From Psychrobacter frigidicola (GTDB taxonomy: Bacteria; Pseudomonadota; Gammaproteobacteria; Pseudomonadales; Moraxellaceae), in assembly GCF_007997305.1 (NCBI RefSeq), contig NZ_VORZ01000001.1, forward strand, positions 496,001 to 560,000: a DNA stretch of 64,000 bases. Direction: 5' to 3'. Below are positions 55,212 through 64,000 of the stretch, one piece after another. Position numbers and translations under genes: made by a program. Position 1 is the stretch's first letter, and each line of letters starts with the position of its first letter. The notes beneath the pieces were generated by a model. That model had not been told where the DNA came from. It made no database searches and worked only from the letters and a program-made list of their open reading frames with translations.

Positions 55212-55225
55212 GATTGAAAATAATT

Positions 55226-55759
55226 TTATTGAGCATATAGCGCTAGTATTTTATCTATAGGTATCGTACTTACATGACTAATTTTAAAAAAATAGTCCAA
55301 TTGCCATAGTTGAGTTTGTATTGCTGTTTTATTAGTTGGCTTATCCCAGCTTGGATAGACTCTCATACCCATTTTTCCTGTGGTTATATGTGACTTGAGG
55401 ATATCTTTGTTAATAAGAATATCCTTTGGAAAAACAAACTATCCAAATTTAAGCTCTTTATTAAAAACGGCAATGACTAATAAATCTGGCGCATTGTCGA
55501 TACGATAAGGTTGATTGATAGTGTCAGTATCTTTCTCCCAAAAAGTAACGAACTGCCCTATTTTAGTTGGCGTTGTCTTTGACACTCTAAAACGAACAGT
55601 CCGTGTTATCAGCCTATCAGCCAGCTTAAAATTTAGTGTAAATCTACCCGCCGCATAATCAGCATTCTGCTGTTCTTTTATAACGCAACTTATTGTCATC
55701 TGATTAGCCATATAGATAATATTATTAACTTTATTTAAAACTGTTTTGAAATTCTGCAT
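55226..55759 (-). pseudogene. MepB family protein gene interrupted by one in-frame amber codon
   Basis: The first open part (55759 to 55442) encodes DYAAGRFTLNF and TTPTKIGQFVTFWEKD, typical of MepB, and stops at a TAG (55441-55439) right after LKFG. Reading on in the same frame gives FVFPKDILINKDILKS, KMGMRVYPSWDKPT and about 30 more residues to a TAA at 55228-55226. In the family the interrupted position is Gln (FGQFVFPK), so a single CAG-to-TAG change explains the break. The full product would be about 177 residues, close to the family size. The MepB function is not established. A start at the internal Met17 is also possible. Confidence 0.8.
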
Positions 55760-55831
55760 TTATGCTTCTGCTTTTTTAGCATTTTAATTGTTTATGGAAA
55801 ATAATTTCAAGTGACTTTCTGTTTAGTATCT

Positions 55832-58159
55832 CTAATTAAATTTAGAGAATTGCAGTGCTAGCCCAGTTTGGCGCACCGTTGGCGTTGACAGTGCGTAAGT
55901 AAATGCAGAGGCAGTACTAAAAATAGAAACCCGTTTTTTGGCGCGTGTAACTGCAGTATAAATAAGCTCTTTACTGAGTAATCTTGTATTTTGATCATCA
56001 AAGCTAATGGCTATATGTTCAAATTCTGAGCCTTGTGACTTGTGAATAGTCATTGCATAAGCGGTTGCGGTGGTTTCATCGCTGAGCATATTAACAGAGA
56101 TTCCTTGAGCTTTATTCTCAAAAAATACTTGTAAGCGCCCTCTATCTGTCTGTAGACAGATGCCGATATCACCGTTAAATAAACCTAGCTCGTAATTGTT
56201 TTGTAATATCATTACTGGACGCCCGTGGTACCAAGGTGATTTAGATAAGGGCAGCTTAAGCTGATTTTTATGCTGTTCACTGAGGTAGTTATTAATATAA
56301 TGGTCGCCATGTTGTCCGTAATGCCCTGCTGTGAGTACTTTAAAAGTATTAAGCGATATCATAAGTTCTTTATAGTTCTTAATGTGCTCAAGCGCTGGTA
56401 TGGATTTTTCCTTTGTTGTTTTTTTTAGTATTTTTTTTGTTCTTTCAAAATATCTATTATAATCACTTAGGCTATTTAATGTTAATTTGTTACTAGTACT
56501 AGGAATATCTGACGCAGTATTAAATGCCTGATAAAAACTTAAAGCTTCATCATCTCGCAGCAATTCCCAAACAGCAGGCAGATCTGTATCGTTTTGATTG
56601 ATAAGTCGAGCCAGCTTGCCTATGCCCGACTCTGCACTAAAGCGACGACTTACCTCTAAACGTTGATGCACATCTTGTAGTGCAGGAATGCGGCATAAAT
56701 CAGCCAACACGGCACCTGCATCCACTGCAGCCAACTGATTGGCATCACCCAATAAGATGAGCCGCGCATTGGGCTTTATCGCACTAACCAAATAGTTTGC
56801 TAGCTCTACTCCCAGCATTGAGGCTTCATCAACAATAACAATGTCTTCGCTCAATGGATTATCAGCGTTATAACGTGGTTGCCCGCCGCGCCCGATACCC
56901 AGCAAGCGGTGAATTGTTTTAGCTTCAGGCAATTGCATAGTAACGCCTGCTTGTTGCAGTGCATCTTGTAGCGACTCTTGCATACGCTGAGCCGCTTTAC
57001 CAGTAGGCGCTGCAAGTGCGAGATTCGTCTTACTAACGCTGTCCCCTATTACGTCTTCAGCTTGTGCTTGCTGTAAAGCTATAACGAGTTGCGCAACGGT
57101 AAAGGTTTTTCCTGTGCCCGGCCCTCCAGTAATGATACTAAAGGCCGAGTTATTAGCCATATGAATGGCATCTTGCTGCTCAGTGTTTAAGAGTGGGTTG
57201 AGAGTGATAGGCAATTTGTTAACCGTTTGGTTTTTAATACGCATAATGTGGCGCGCAAGAGCATATTCTGCTTGCCATGTACGGTGTAGCCATATAGTTA
57301 CTGTTAAGTTGTCATCTACTGATAACTCACTTTGTAAGTTTTTCTCTTCTTGAAAAGTTATGGGGCTATCAATATTTTTGCTATTGTTTTTAGCCTTACT
57401 GAATAGCGGGTTTTTTTCTAATAGTGTGATAAATTTACTTAGGCTATTTTTTTGTAGATTAAGCGTTTCACTTTGGGGATGATTGCCAGCTATTAAGAAG
57501 TTATAAAGCTGTCTACAAGTGACATAACGCTGCTCTAATATCTGCTTTTCATAAATAGGTAATGAGGACTGTAATAATGCCGCTTGCCATAACTCTTTAT
57601 TCTCTAGTATTTCGATACCAGTCGTCATCGTCGCTGCCAAAATACCCTCAGCTTGGATAACTAGCGGTTGTAACAATGGCTGTAATAACTGTAGTTGCCA
57701 TGTCGATAAGTTGGCATTGTCATCCTGCAGCCCATTACTAAGCGCAAAGCTGTCAGCATTACTATTGAAATTATTATCAGTATCACTATCCGCAACAACT
57801 TCCAAAACCAGTACGGTATGCCCCTCTTCTAAACGTTGTACGAGTATTTCAAACACAGCTTCAAACAACCAGTTTTCGGTATCGCTACCTTCATTAGTAG
57901 TAACTGGGCTCGGTTGCAACTGGGCTTGATAGGCGGTCTGCGTCTGCTTACGACGCTCTAACAGATAGCGGCTGATGGTGGTAGCCCAGCTATTATTAAT
58001 GGTGCTATCGACTTTACTTTGAGTGTTACTCTTTACATCATTTCTCGCCAGCAGTTGTGCCGGTTTAACTTTTGTAGCAGTGATTACGTCTTTGCCTACG
58101 TTTTCAGCAGCAACTGGATTGGTTATTGGTTTTATATTCTTATTTATAGAACTATTCAT
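55832..58159 (-). CDS. recD: Exodeoxyribonuclease V subunit alpha (RecD)
   Basis: This 775-residue protein is the fast 5'-3' helicase of the RecBCD complex, which processes double-strand DNA ends. It has superfamily 1B motifs: Walker A IITGGPGTGKTFT near residue 345, IVDEASMLG (motif II), LLGDANQLAAVDAGAVLADL and the C-terminal TVHKSQGSEF-like AMTIHKSQGSEFEH. It is longer than E. coli RecD (about 608), mainly through an extended, Ser/Asn/Asp-rich N-terminal region. It is the last gene of a recC-recB-recD set; the 93-base gap to recB holds nothing notable. Confidence 0.95.
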   Translation of the reverse strand: MNSSINKNIKPITNPVAAENVGKDVITATKVKPAQLLARNDVKSNTQSKVDSTINNSWATTISRYLLERRKQTQTAYQAQLQPSPVTTNEGSDTENWLFEAVFEILVQRLEEGHTVLVLEVVADSDTDNNFNSNADSFALSNGLQDDNANLSTWQLQLLQPLLQPLVIQAEGILAATMTTGIEILENKELWQAALLQSSLPIYEKQILEQRYVTCRQLYNFLIAGNHPQSETLNLQKNSLSKFITLLEKNPLFSKAKNNSKNIDSPITFQEEKNLQSELSVDDNLTVTIWLHRTWQAEYALARHIMRIKNQTVNKLPITLNPLLNTEQQDAIHMANNSAFSIITGGPGTGKTFTVAQLVIALQQAQAEDVIGDSVSKTNLALAAPTGKAAQRMQESLQDALQQAGVTMQLPEAKTIHRLLGIGRGGQPRYNADNPLSEDIVIVDEASMLGVELANYLVSAIKPNARLILLGDANQLAAVDAGAVLADLCRIPALQDVHQRLEVSRRFSAESGIGKLARLINQNDTDLPAVWELLRDDEALSFYQAFNTASDIPSTSNKLTLNSLSDYNRYFERTKKILKKTTKEKSIPALEHIKNYKELMISLNTFKVLTAGHYGQHGDHYINNYLSEQHKNQLKLPLSKSPWYHGRPVMILQNNYELGLFNGDIGICLQTDRGRLQVFFENKAQGISVNMLSDETTATAYAMTIHKSQGSEFEHIAISFDDQNTRLLSKELIYTAVTRAKKRVSIFSTASAFTYALSTPTVRQTGLALQFSKFN

Positions 58160-58252
58160 AATGTACCCATTAATTATTTTATAACTTATCTTTTATATTT
58201 AGCAGCTCACACGTATTGCCATAGCGGTTGTTAGGTGATGGCGAATTAGCAA

Positions 58253-61200
58253 TTATGGAGTTGGTTTGCCAAACAACTTATCTAAGGCGTCTACCAATGC
58301 AAAAGGGATTTGCCATTGAATACGTCCGTAATTATGCAGTCCTTGTGAATCAATACCACGTAAAAACACATATTCCACTGCTCCCAGATATTGAGTCTCG
58401 TTACCTTCGTAATTTTGCAAGCGCAAGCGTAAAAAACGATGTAAAGCCACTTGATAGATAGCAGCTTGTAACCAATAACCTGCTTTATTCATAGCGGCAC
58501 TTAGACTTTCATTGTTATAATTACTTAGGCTATTTCCTAAATAGTTACTTTTATAATCCACTACATAGTACTTGCCAGCATATTCATAAACTAAGTCAAT
58601 CTCACCGCGCAAATAGCGATAGATATAATCAGAATACTGAGAGGTAAGCTGAATATGTTTTTCGGGCTCATCAGGCAGATGTTCTGTAAAGGCATCGTTA
58701 ATACCTTCCGGTGTAAAACCAGCAGCCAACCCCATATTAAAGCCCAGCTCAGCAATACGCTGTTTGGGCACTAACGCTTGTAATGGCTGACCAGATGCGA
58801 GCAATGGTGCAGCCAACACATCAGCGACCCAAGCTATCAGATCGTCATGAGCAACGGCTAACGACGCATTATCTGCTATTGACTCAATAGATTCACCCGT
58901 AATTGCTAACTCTCTTTCTAAGTCTGACGTACTTTGTGGTTGCAGGCGCTCTTGATACTCCGCACTAGTATAGCTAAGTGGCAACTGATACTGGCGGATA
59001 CCTTGGTCTATGATGGCCGTCCATTTATCTTTATTATTAAAATCTATCTTCTCAAAAACTTGGTGCAAAAAAGTGCCAGCATTGGCCCCTTTAACAAAGC
59101 GAAAACGAATGTCGTCTGCTGTTATTATACTGCCATTACCACCATCGTTTTGATCAGCGCTAGAGGAGTTATTTTCTGACACTATTATACTGTCAGTTAT
59201 GTCTAGCTCGTCCTCTATACCATCATCAAAAATAGCGAGGGCTTGGCTTTGCTCGCTTAACTGCCGCGATAACGCAGTAAAGCTGGTTTTCGCCCACCCT
59301 TTAAAATAACTGTGTTGTAGCTGATCATAAGCCTGTTGGTAATCAATACGAATAATAGGGTTTGGGGTCGCTTTTGCTGATAAATGCGTAGCGCGTGCGT
59401 CTTGTTTATTAGTAGTAATAACCGCTTCGGCTGCGGTCTCAATGGTTTGATATTCTACCCAGCCAATTTGGTCTTGTAATCGTTCCGGCAGCGTAAAGGC
59501 TTTATCCTTATTATCACCATCTAGCCATTTCAAAATCGGTTTACGTTCGGCTCCTGCGCTACTATAAACATCGCTCAGCACTATATACAGCTGCTCACTG
59601 GCACGAGTGAAGGCCACATAAGCAAGGCGTCGCAATTCTTCATAGTTTTCAGTGGTTTCAAATTGGGCACAGTAATCCAATGATAACTCGCCTTTTGCAG
59701 ACTTACTATGTGGCTGACCCGCACTGGCAGATAAACGTCGTTCTGTTCGTTCATTATCAATATCATGGTCATATAAATATAAGTTATGTTTGTTACGGCT
59801 ACCCGCTTTAGGACTAGCACCATCCATACCCACGACATAAACGACTGGAAACTCTAAACCTTTTGACTTATGGATGGTCATCAGTTGCACGCCTGATTCG
59901 GTCGGTAATGGCTGCTGTTTCGCCCACTCTGGTGTGTGCTTGCTGTTCATGTTTTTTTTGTACCATGCCAATAACTCATGCTCACCGATGTGCATCCCAT
60001 GCTGCGCTAAAATGTCTAACAAGTGTCGTAAGTCCATTAGGTATCGTGCGCCATCTTCTAAGCCTGCAAGACCGACCCAAAGGCTTTGACCTTGCTTCCC
60101 CTCTTTTGGTGTGGCCATCGGGTTATATGCCAACACATAATGTAATGCCGATAAGATGCCCCCATGTTGCCAATGGTTGGCCGCTGTCTTTAGATAAGTC
60201 TGAAAATCATGATAACGTTGTTTGAGTTCTACAGGTTCAGAGTCAGGATTTTGTACTTCTGTATTGTTAACATCAGCATCAACACTTAGCATCAGTGCTT
60301 GTACCTCATCGAGGCTTAACTGATAAAGATGACTGGTTAACACCCGATTGATAATATCACGTCGATATGGGCGTAGCATGGCTTCTAATAATGCGACCAA
60401 ATCAGCAGCGATAACGGTATCGAAAACATTGGTCTCTGCGGTCTCAAGCGTTGGCACACCAAGCTTAGTCAGCATGTCCTCAACTTGCTTTAACTCTTGC
60501 TTTCTACGTCCTAACACCCCGATGTCGCTTGGTTTTAACGGACGTCCCTCTATGGTTTGTTGACTGGCTAATAAGGCGGCGATATGCAACGCTGTCAGCT
60601 CACAAGCATTATATTTTGCTTCTTTATTGTAAGGCAGATGAATCACGCTAACAGGACTGTCCGGTAATATAGCAACTACATCAGATGACGCCATACCTTG
60701 TTCAATTACAGGCTGCTGCCATGACACACGCGTATTAGTATTGGCAGCGGTGATATGCTGATAATAAATACTTTTACCTAATTGCGCCAATTGATCAGCG
60801 CTTTGCGAAGCTGAGGTATCGTTAGTAATCATATCTTCAGCATTAATAGTCGGGTTCGAGCGGCCAAACCAATGATTTAACGCGGTAATCAAGCGCTCGT
60901 TTGAACGGCGATTGACATCAAGGCTCATCATATTTTTATTATCAAAGTGTGCTTTCATCGCGTTATAGTTGGCCACATCACCGCCACGGAAACCATAAAT
61001 CGCCTGTTTTGGATCACCGACCAATAGTAAAAAGCTACGACTGGCTTCTTTAGCATCTTTATGGTCTTGATTGATATAAATACGCTCAATCATGCGTGCC
61101 TGCTCGCCATTGATATCTTGCGACTCATCAATCAATGCAACAGGGTAATGATGGCGAATATAACGTGCCAGCCGCTCACCTTGCTTACCAGATAGCGCTT

Positions 61201-62647
61201 GGTTTAACCGTACCATTTGCAGCGCAAAAGTCGTCTCGCGTCTGGCTTCTAGTATCGCTGGTAATTTATCTCGTACGGTAAGCGCAATATTGCGGTTAAG
61301 AATCTCAATCAGTGAATCAAGATAACGTTCAATATGTTCGGCATAATCATGCAGCGCTTTTAACGCCTGTATGCTTTCAAGATTGATAAAAGCTAAGCGC
61401 TCGGCTTCTTTACCTTTATTAAAACCTTTACCGCCCTCCTCTTTACTCAAAAAAGCATGGGGCAAAGCATCATAAAACTTTTGGGCTTCGGTATCTAAAT
61501 GCTCAAAAAAAGTCATATCATACTGCTGAATAGCACTTTGGATACTGATTATCCTATCAGCTTTCGTACCAAGGCTAGCATTACCTGTAAAGCCTTGAGC
61601 CTTACGATAGTCCTTATCAAAATACGGCTCAACATCCTTTAAGTCGCAATTTTTAAAACGTGCCAACGCCTGCTGATATCCCTCAAAATCAATAGCGTCG
61701 CCCAATTCAACAGTTTCAATAGGCGTTGAGATAAATTGAAGGGATTTTTGCGCGACAGACAGATGATCAGCAGGCGCTGTTAAGCGATTAGTATGCTGTA
61801 ATAGCGCATAAATCTCTGGTTGCTGATGATACATCTGGCTGTGGAACGCGCGTACTTTATCGTGAATGATACTTTCAATGACAATTTGCTCATGGTCACT
61901 GATTTGCATCCCTTGCTGATAACCAGTCTCGGCACTGTATTCAGACAGCCACTTTTGTGACAGGCTGTCTAACGTTCCCACAAACAACTTATCTAAGGTT
62001 GTGAGCACTAAGGCGGTGCGCCTGATGGCCTCAATGAAAGGATAGCGTTCAGTATTGTCGAGCAGGTAGGTCAACAAATGACTATTAATAGGGTCAGTCA
62101 TTAAATCTGCATACCCTGCTAGCGACGCTTGCCGCTCTAACCATACCTCTCTTGCCTGTCGCTGCTCTGGACTAACTTTTATAGAAGATTTTACCTCGTC
62201 GTCGATTTTATGGCTGGCAGATATCAACGTTTTCTTATGTTGCTTAGCGCTGTTACCTATCAGTTGCGGATAAAGAATATCATGGGTTTCAGGGTTAGCT
62301 TGTAGCTTGTTAAGCCATTGCAATAATTGATAAAAATCAACCAGCCGCGCATGGATACGTTCGCGCATCTCAGCGGCAGCGGCGCGGGTAAAAGTAGTGG
62401 CAATAATATGCTCAGGAGCGCGTTTTGCCTCAATCAATAAGCGCAACACAATACCAGTCAGCGTCCATGTTTTACCGGTACCTGCTGATGCTTCTATCAG
62501 ATACTTACCATTTAGCGGCACTCGTACGGCTGGTAATTTTTGAGGCGGTTGCTGATTGTGGGTATGGGGCCTCGATGTCGTCTCAACAGCTTCAGAGTGA
62601 TGAGTGTTATTGTTTTCGTTATTATTGTTAGGCATAGTTTGAAACAT
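58253..62647 (-). CDS. recB: Exodeoxyribonuclease V subunit beta (RecB)
   Basis: This 1464-residue protein carries a UvrD-like 3'-5' helicase and the nuclease of RecBCD. Walker A is ASAGTGKT (residues 53-60), motif II is in LIDESQDINGEQ, and LLVGDPKQAIYGFRGGDV is motif III. The nuclease domain near the C-terminus has LRGEIDLVYEY and VVDYKSN (about residue 1362), matching the catalytic Asp, Asp and Lys of RecB. It is clearly longer than E. coli RecB (1180), with extra Asn/Ser/Gln-rich stretches at the N-terminus and between helicase and nuclease. The N-terminal start is uncertain (Met1 or Met5). Confidence 0.96.
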   Translation of the reverse strand: MFQTMPNNNNENNNTHHSEAVETTSRPHTHNQQPPQKLPAVRVPLNGKYLIEASAGTGKTWTLTGIVLRLLIEAKRAPEHIIATTFTRAAAAEMRERIHARLVDFYQLLQWLNKLQANPETHDILYPQLIGNSAKQHKKTLISASHKIDDEVKSSIKVSPEQRQAREVWLERQASLAGYADLMTDPINSHLLTYLLDNTERYPFIEAIRRTALVLTTLDKLFVGTLDSLSQKWLSEYSAETGYQQGMQISDHEQIVIESIIHDKVRAFHSQMYHQQPEIYALLQHTNRLTAPADHLSVAQKSLQFISTPIETVELGDAIDFEGYQQALARFKNCDLKDVEPYFDKDYRKAQGFTGNASLGTKADRIISIQSAIQQYDMTFFEHLDTEAQKFYDALPHAFLSKEEGGKGFNKGKEAERLAFINLESIQALKALHDYAEHIERYLDSLIEILNRNIALTVRDKLPAILEARRETTFALQMVRLNQALSGKQGERLARYIRHHYPVALIDESQDINGEQARMIERIYINQDHKDAKEASRSFLLLVGDPKQAIYGFRGGDVANYNAMKAHFDNKNMMSLDVNRRSNERLITALNHWFGRSNPTINAEDMITNDTSASQSADQLAQLGKSIYYQHITAANTNTRVSWQQPVIEQGMASSDVVAILPDSPVSVIHLPYNKEAKYNACELTALHIAALLASQQTIEGRPLKPSDIGVLGRRKQELKQVEDMLTKLGVPTLETAETNVFDTVIAADLVALLEAMLRPYRRDIINRVLTSHLYQLSLDEVQALMLSVDADVNNTEVQNPDSEPVELKQRYHDFQTYLKTAANHWQHGGILSALHYVLAYNPMATPKEGKQGQSLWVGLAGLEDGARYLMDLRHLLDILAQHGMHIGEHELLAWYKKNMNSKHTPEWAKQQPLPTESGVQLMTIHKSKGLEFPVVYVVGMDGASPKAGSRNKHNLYLYDHDIDNERTERRLSASAGQPHSKSAKGELSLDYCAQFETTENYEELRRLAYVAFTRASEQLYIVLSDVYSSAGAERKPILKWLDGDNKDKAFTLPERLQDQIGWVEYQTIETAAEAVITTNKQDARATHLSAKATPNPIIRIDYQQAYDQLQHSYFKGWAKTSFTALSRQLSEQSQALAIFDDGIEDELDITDSIIVSENNSSSADQNDGGNGSIITADDIRFRFVKGANAGTFLHQVFEKIDFNNKDKWTAIIDQGIRQYQLPLSYTSAEYQERLQPQSTSDLERELAITGESIESIADNASLAVAHDDLIAWVADVLAAPLLASGQPLQALVPKQRIAELGFNMGLAAGFTPEGINDAFTEHLPDEPEKHIQLTSQYSDYIYRYLRGEIDLVYEYAGKYYVVDYKSNYLGNSLSNYNNESLSAAMNKAGYWLQAAIYQVALHRFLRLRLQNYEGNETQYLGAVEYVFLRGIDSQGLHNYGRIQWQIPFALVDALDKLFGKPTP

Positions 62648-62754
62648 AAAAGGTCACTTGTTCTTGGTATTCATAGTAATAGTCTGGTAATAGCATCGCC
62701 ACTTAATCAGTTATCAAACTACACAGCTATAGCGTTCATTATCCTTAAAGGCCA

Positions 62755-64000
62755 TCATGGACACGGCTTCAAAGCGTCATTCATAGCGCCAAATAACAAA
62801 GGTGCTAATATGGGCAGCGCATTAGTCAAAGCGGTAAAAGCGTCTTGTTTTTGTAATATATATTGCCATAGCTCATGCTGCGAGCAGGTGTCATAAACCC
62901 TATCATTGTTATAGCCTGACCATAACCAGTTCTCAAAATCACTACGTTTAAGCTGATAAATACTGTCTTTACCTTGAGCAACATTTACTTTATCAAGGTA
63001 AGTAATCGCATACACTGGTAACACTGTGATTACCGTACTAGCAGCAATCTGAGCAAAGCGTACCCATTTCAATAGCTCGGCTAACGCGACTTTATAAGTA
63101 ATAGGCGCAAGCTCAAAAATAGTTTTACCTTTGTATTTTGTGTGCTCTTCACTAGACTTATTAAAACGCCAGATACTTCTGCCATCATTATTAGCGACTT
63201 GCTCCTCAGTAGTACGCCGCGCCACTTGCCAAAAGACGTGTGCCAACCAAAAGCGTAATAGATGCTGGGTGCGGGCGCTATTAGGCAAAATATTGATCCA
63301 TAACTTAGCTGATGTCTCTGCTGACAGCGCTGATGGCGAACCGATATCTATTGGAACGATACCTTTAATATTTAATTGACCTTGAGCATTCATTTCAGGC
63401 GCGTGAACGCGAATCATTTTTTCGGCACACGGAGTCAGTAACGTGAAGCACTGCTCGGTGGCTTGCATATCGATATTGGTATTATGAGAAGGCTTAACGT
63501 CAATGCCCATCTTTAATAACTGTTCAGCAAACTCACGGTATTGCTCAGTGATTTTAAGTTGTTGATAGTTTAGAGTCGATTGACGTGCGACACCAGCTGG
63601 CATGACAGGGTCGTATAATAAACGACTCAGTTGCTGCGCCTGTTTATTGTCGCTCTCAATATCATTAGAGCCCGTATGATTAGAGTCAGTAGCAGTATTG
63701 CCATGCATGTCACTGAGCAACTGCGCATTGATGGTATACGCATCTAAGCTTGATAAGGATAACGGCTCTTGATATACAGTATCTTCCGCTGGTAATACAA
63801 TATGCACTTGCTGCTTTTTTAGGAAGTGCTTTGCCGGATGACGAACTTGTAGATATAAATATTGCATATCAACGTGGGTAACGTCGAAGGCTTGGCCAGT
63901 ATCGGCTCTACTATCCTCATTACAAACTCCATTATCTGGGTGAATACGGCGAGCAATGGTGGCATAGTCCGCTTTAGACGGTAAATTCACTTTAATAGGA
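62755..64000 (-). CDS. recC: Exodeoxyribonuclease V subunit gamma (RecC), C-terminal part (cut by window edge)
   Basis: The frame is open to the right window edge, so only about 415 C-terminal residues are visible. QYLYLQVRHPAKHFLKKQQV, PLSLSSLDAYTINAQLL and DPVMPAGVARQSTLNYQQL match the C-terminal region of RecC, the subunit that recognises Chi sites. The position directly upstream of recB supports this. A GTG at 63990 is only an internal codon. The 107 bases to recB contain no terminator. Confidence 0.9.
   Translation of the reverse strand, partial: PIKVNLPSKADYATIARRIHPDNGVCNEDSRADTGQAFDVTHVDMQYLYLQVRHPAKHFLKKQQVHIVLPAEDTVYQEPLSLSSLDAYTINAQLLSDMHGNTATDSNHTGSNDIESDNKQAQQLSRLLYDPVMPAGVARQSTLNYQQLKITEQYREFAEQLLKMGIDVKPSHNTNIDMQATEQCFTLLTPCAEKMIRVHAPEMNAQGQLNIKGIVPIDIGSPSALSAETSAKLWINILPNSARTQHLLRFWLAHVFWQVARRTTEEQVANNDGRSIWRFNKSSEEHTKYKGKTIFELAPITYKVALAELLKWVRFAQIAASTVITVLPVYAITYLDKVNVAQGKDSIYQLKRSDFENWLWSGYNNDRVYDTCSQHELWQYILQKQDAFTALTNALPILAPLLFGAMNDALKPCP

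Noticed and set aside
1-64000. CRISPR arrays, tRNA or rRNA genes, prophage or defence islands
   Set aside because: No regularly spaced repeats, tRNA-like cloverleaf or phage structural genes were seen; the only defence trace is the relic at 18514-18680 and the only mobile element is the IS5-family copy.

Overview
The window looks like a chromosomal segment of a Psychrobacter-like member of the Moraxellaceae (Gammaproteobacteria). I infer this from the overall protein character (a Pseudomonas-type sulfite reductase start, an AcnD/PrpF methylcitrate pathway, a Csu-type pilus cluster, recC-recB-recD) and from moderately AT-rich intergenic DNA. No rRNA, tRNA or CRISPR array was seen.

Layout. 1-8.7 kb is a sulfur block: the start of a sulfite reductase hemoprotein (minus strand, cut by the window edge), ATP sulfurylase (sat), a lipoprotein, two paralogous sulfate-binding proteins that both look lipid-anchored, then cysT, cysW and a short cysA. 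8.9-10.8 kb is iron storage: a Fur-box-like site, bfd, and two bacterioferritin subunits with complementary loss of the ferroxidase site and the haem ligand. 10.9-20.2 kb is mixed: an MFS efflux pump, a YghU-type GST, a DUF1176 protein, a DEAD-box RNA helicase with a long leader, a DUF819 permease, a decayed restriction-modification fragment and two exported proteins. 20.8-26.6 kb is accessory: a complete IS5-family element followed by a four-gene Csu-like chaperone-usher pilus operon.

27.9-42.7 kb holds a LysR regulator, an NRAMP-like transporter without the DPGN motif, and the methylcitrate (propionate) genes prpB, prpC, acnD and prpF. After an ABC exporter and two ElaA-like acetyltransferases comes prpD. 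The window therefore encodes both the Fe-S route (AcnD plus PrpF) and the PrpD route for methylcitrate dehydration. 42.7-45.3 kb has an SDR oxidoreductase and an NCS2 purine permease. 45.8-51.5 kb is a poorly characterised set: DUF2868 membrane protein, a broken fatty-acid-hydroxylase/sterol-desaturase gene, DUF3482 GTPase, then on the other strand a cory-CC-star protein and an ArsA/Get3-family ATPase. 51.6-55.8 kb carries cstA, an unknown protein, a purine phosphoribosyltransferase and a mepB gene with an internal amber codon. 55.8-64.0 kb is recC (partial)-recB-recD on the minus strand.

Three or four genes appear broken in ways that can be read from the sequence: a 5-bp tandem duplication in the sterol desaturase, a Gln-to-amber change in mepB, a likely frameshift at an A7 tract between prpC and acnD, and a short C-terminal remnant of a restriction-modification enzyme. 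I found no clearly new defence or mobile system. The most interesting biology is the split-function bacterioferritin pair, the dual methylcitrate dehydratase routes, and the DUF2868/DUF3482 plus ArsA/cory-CC-star neighbourhood.
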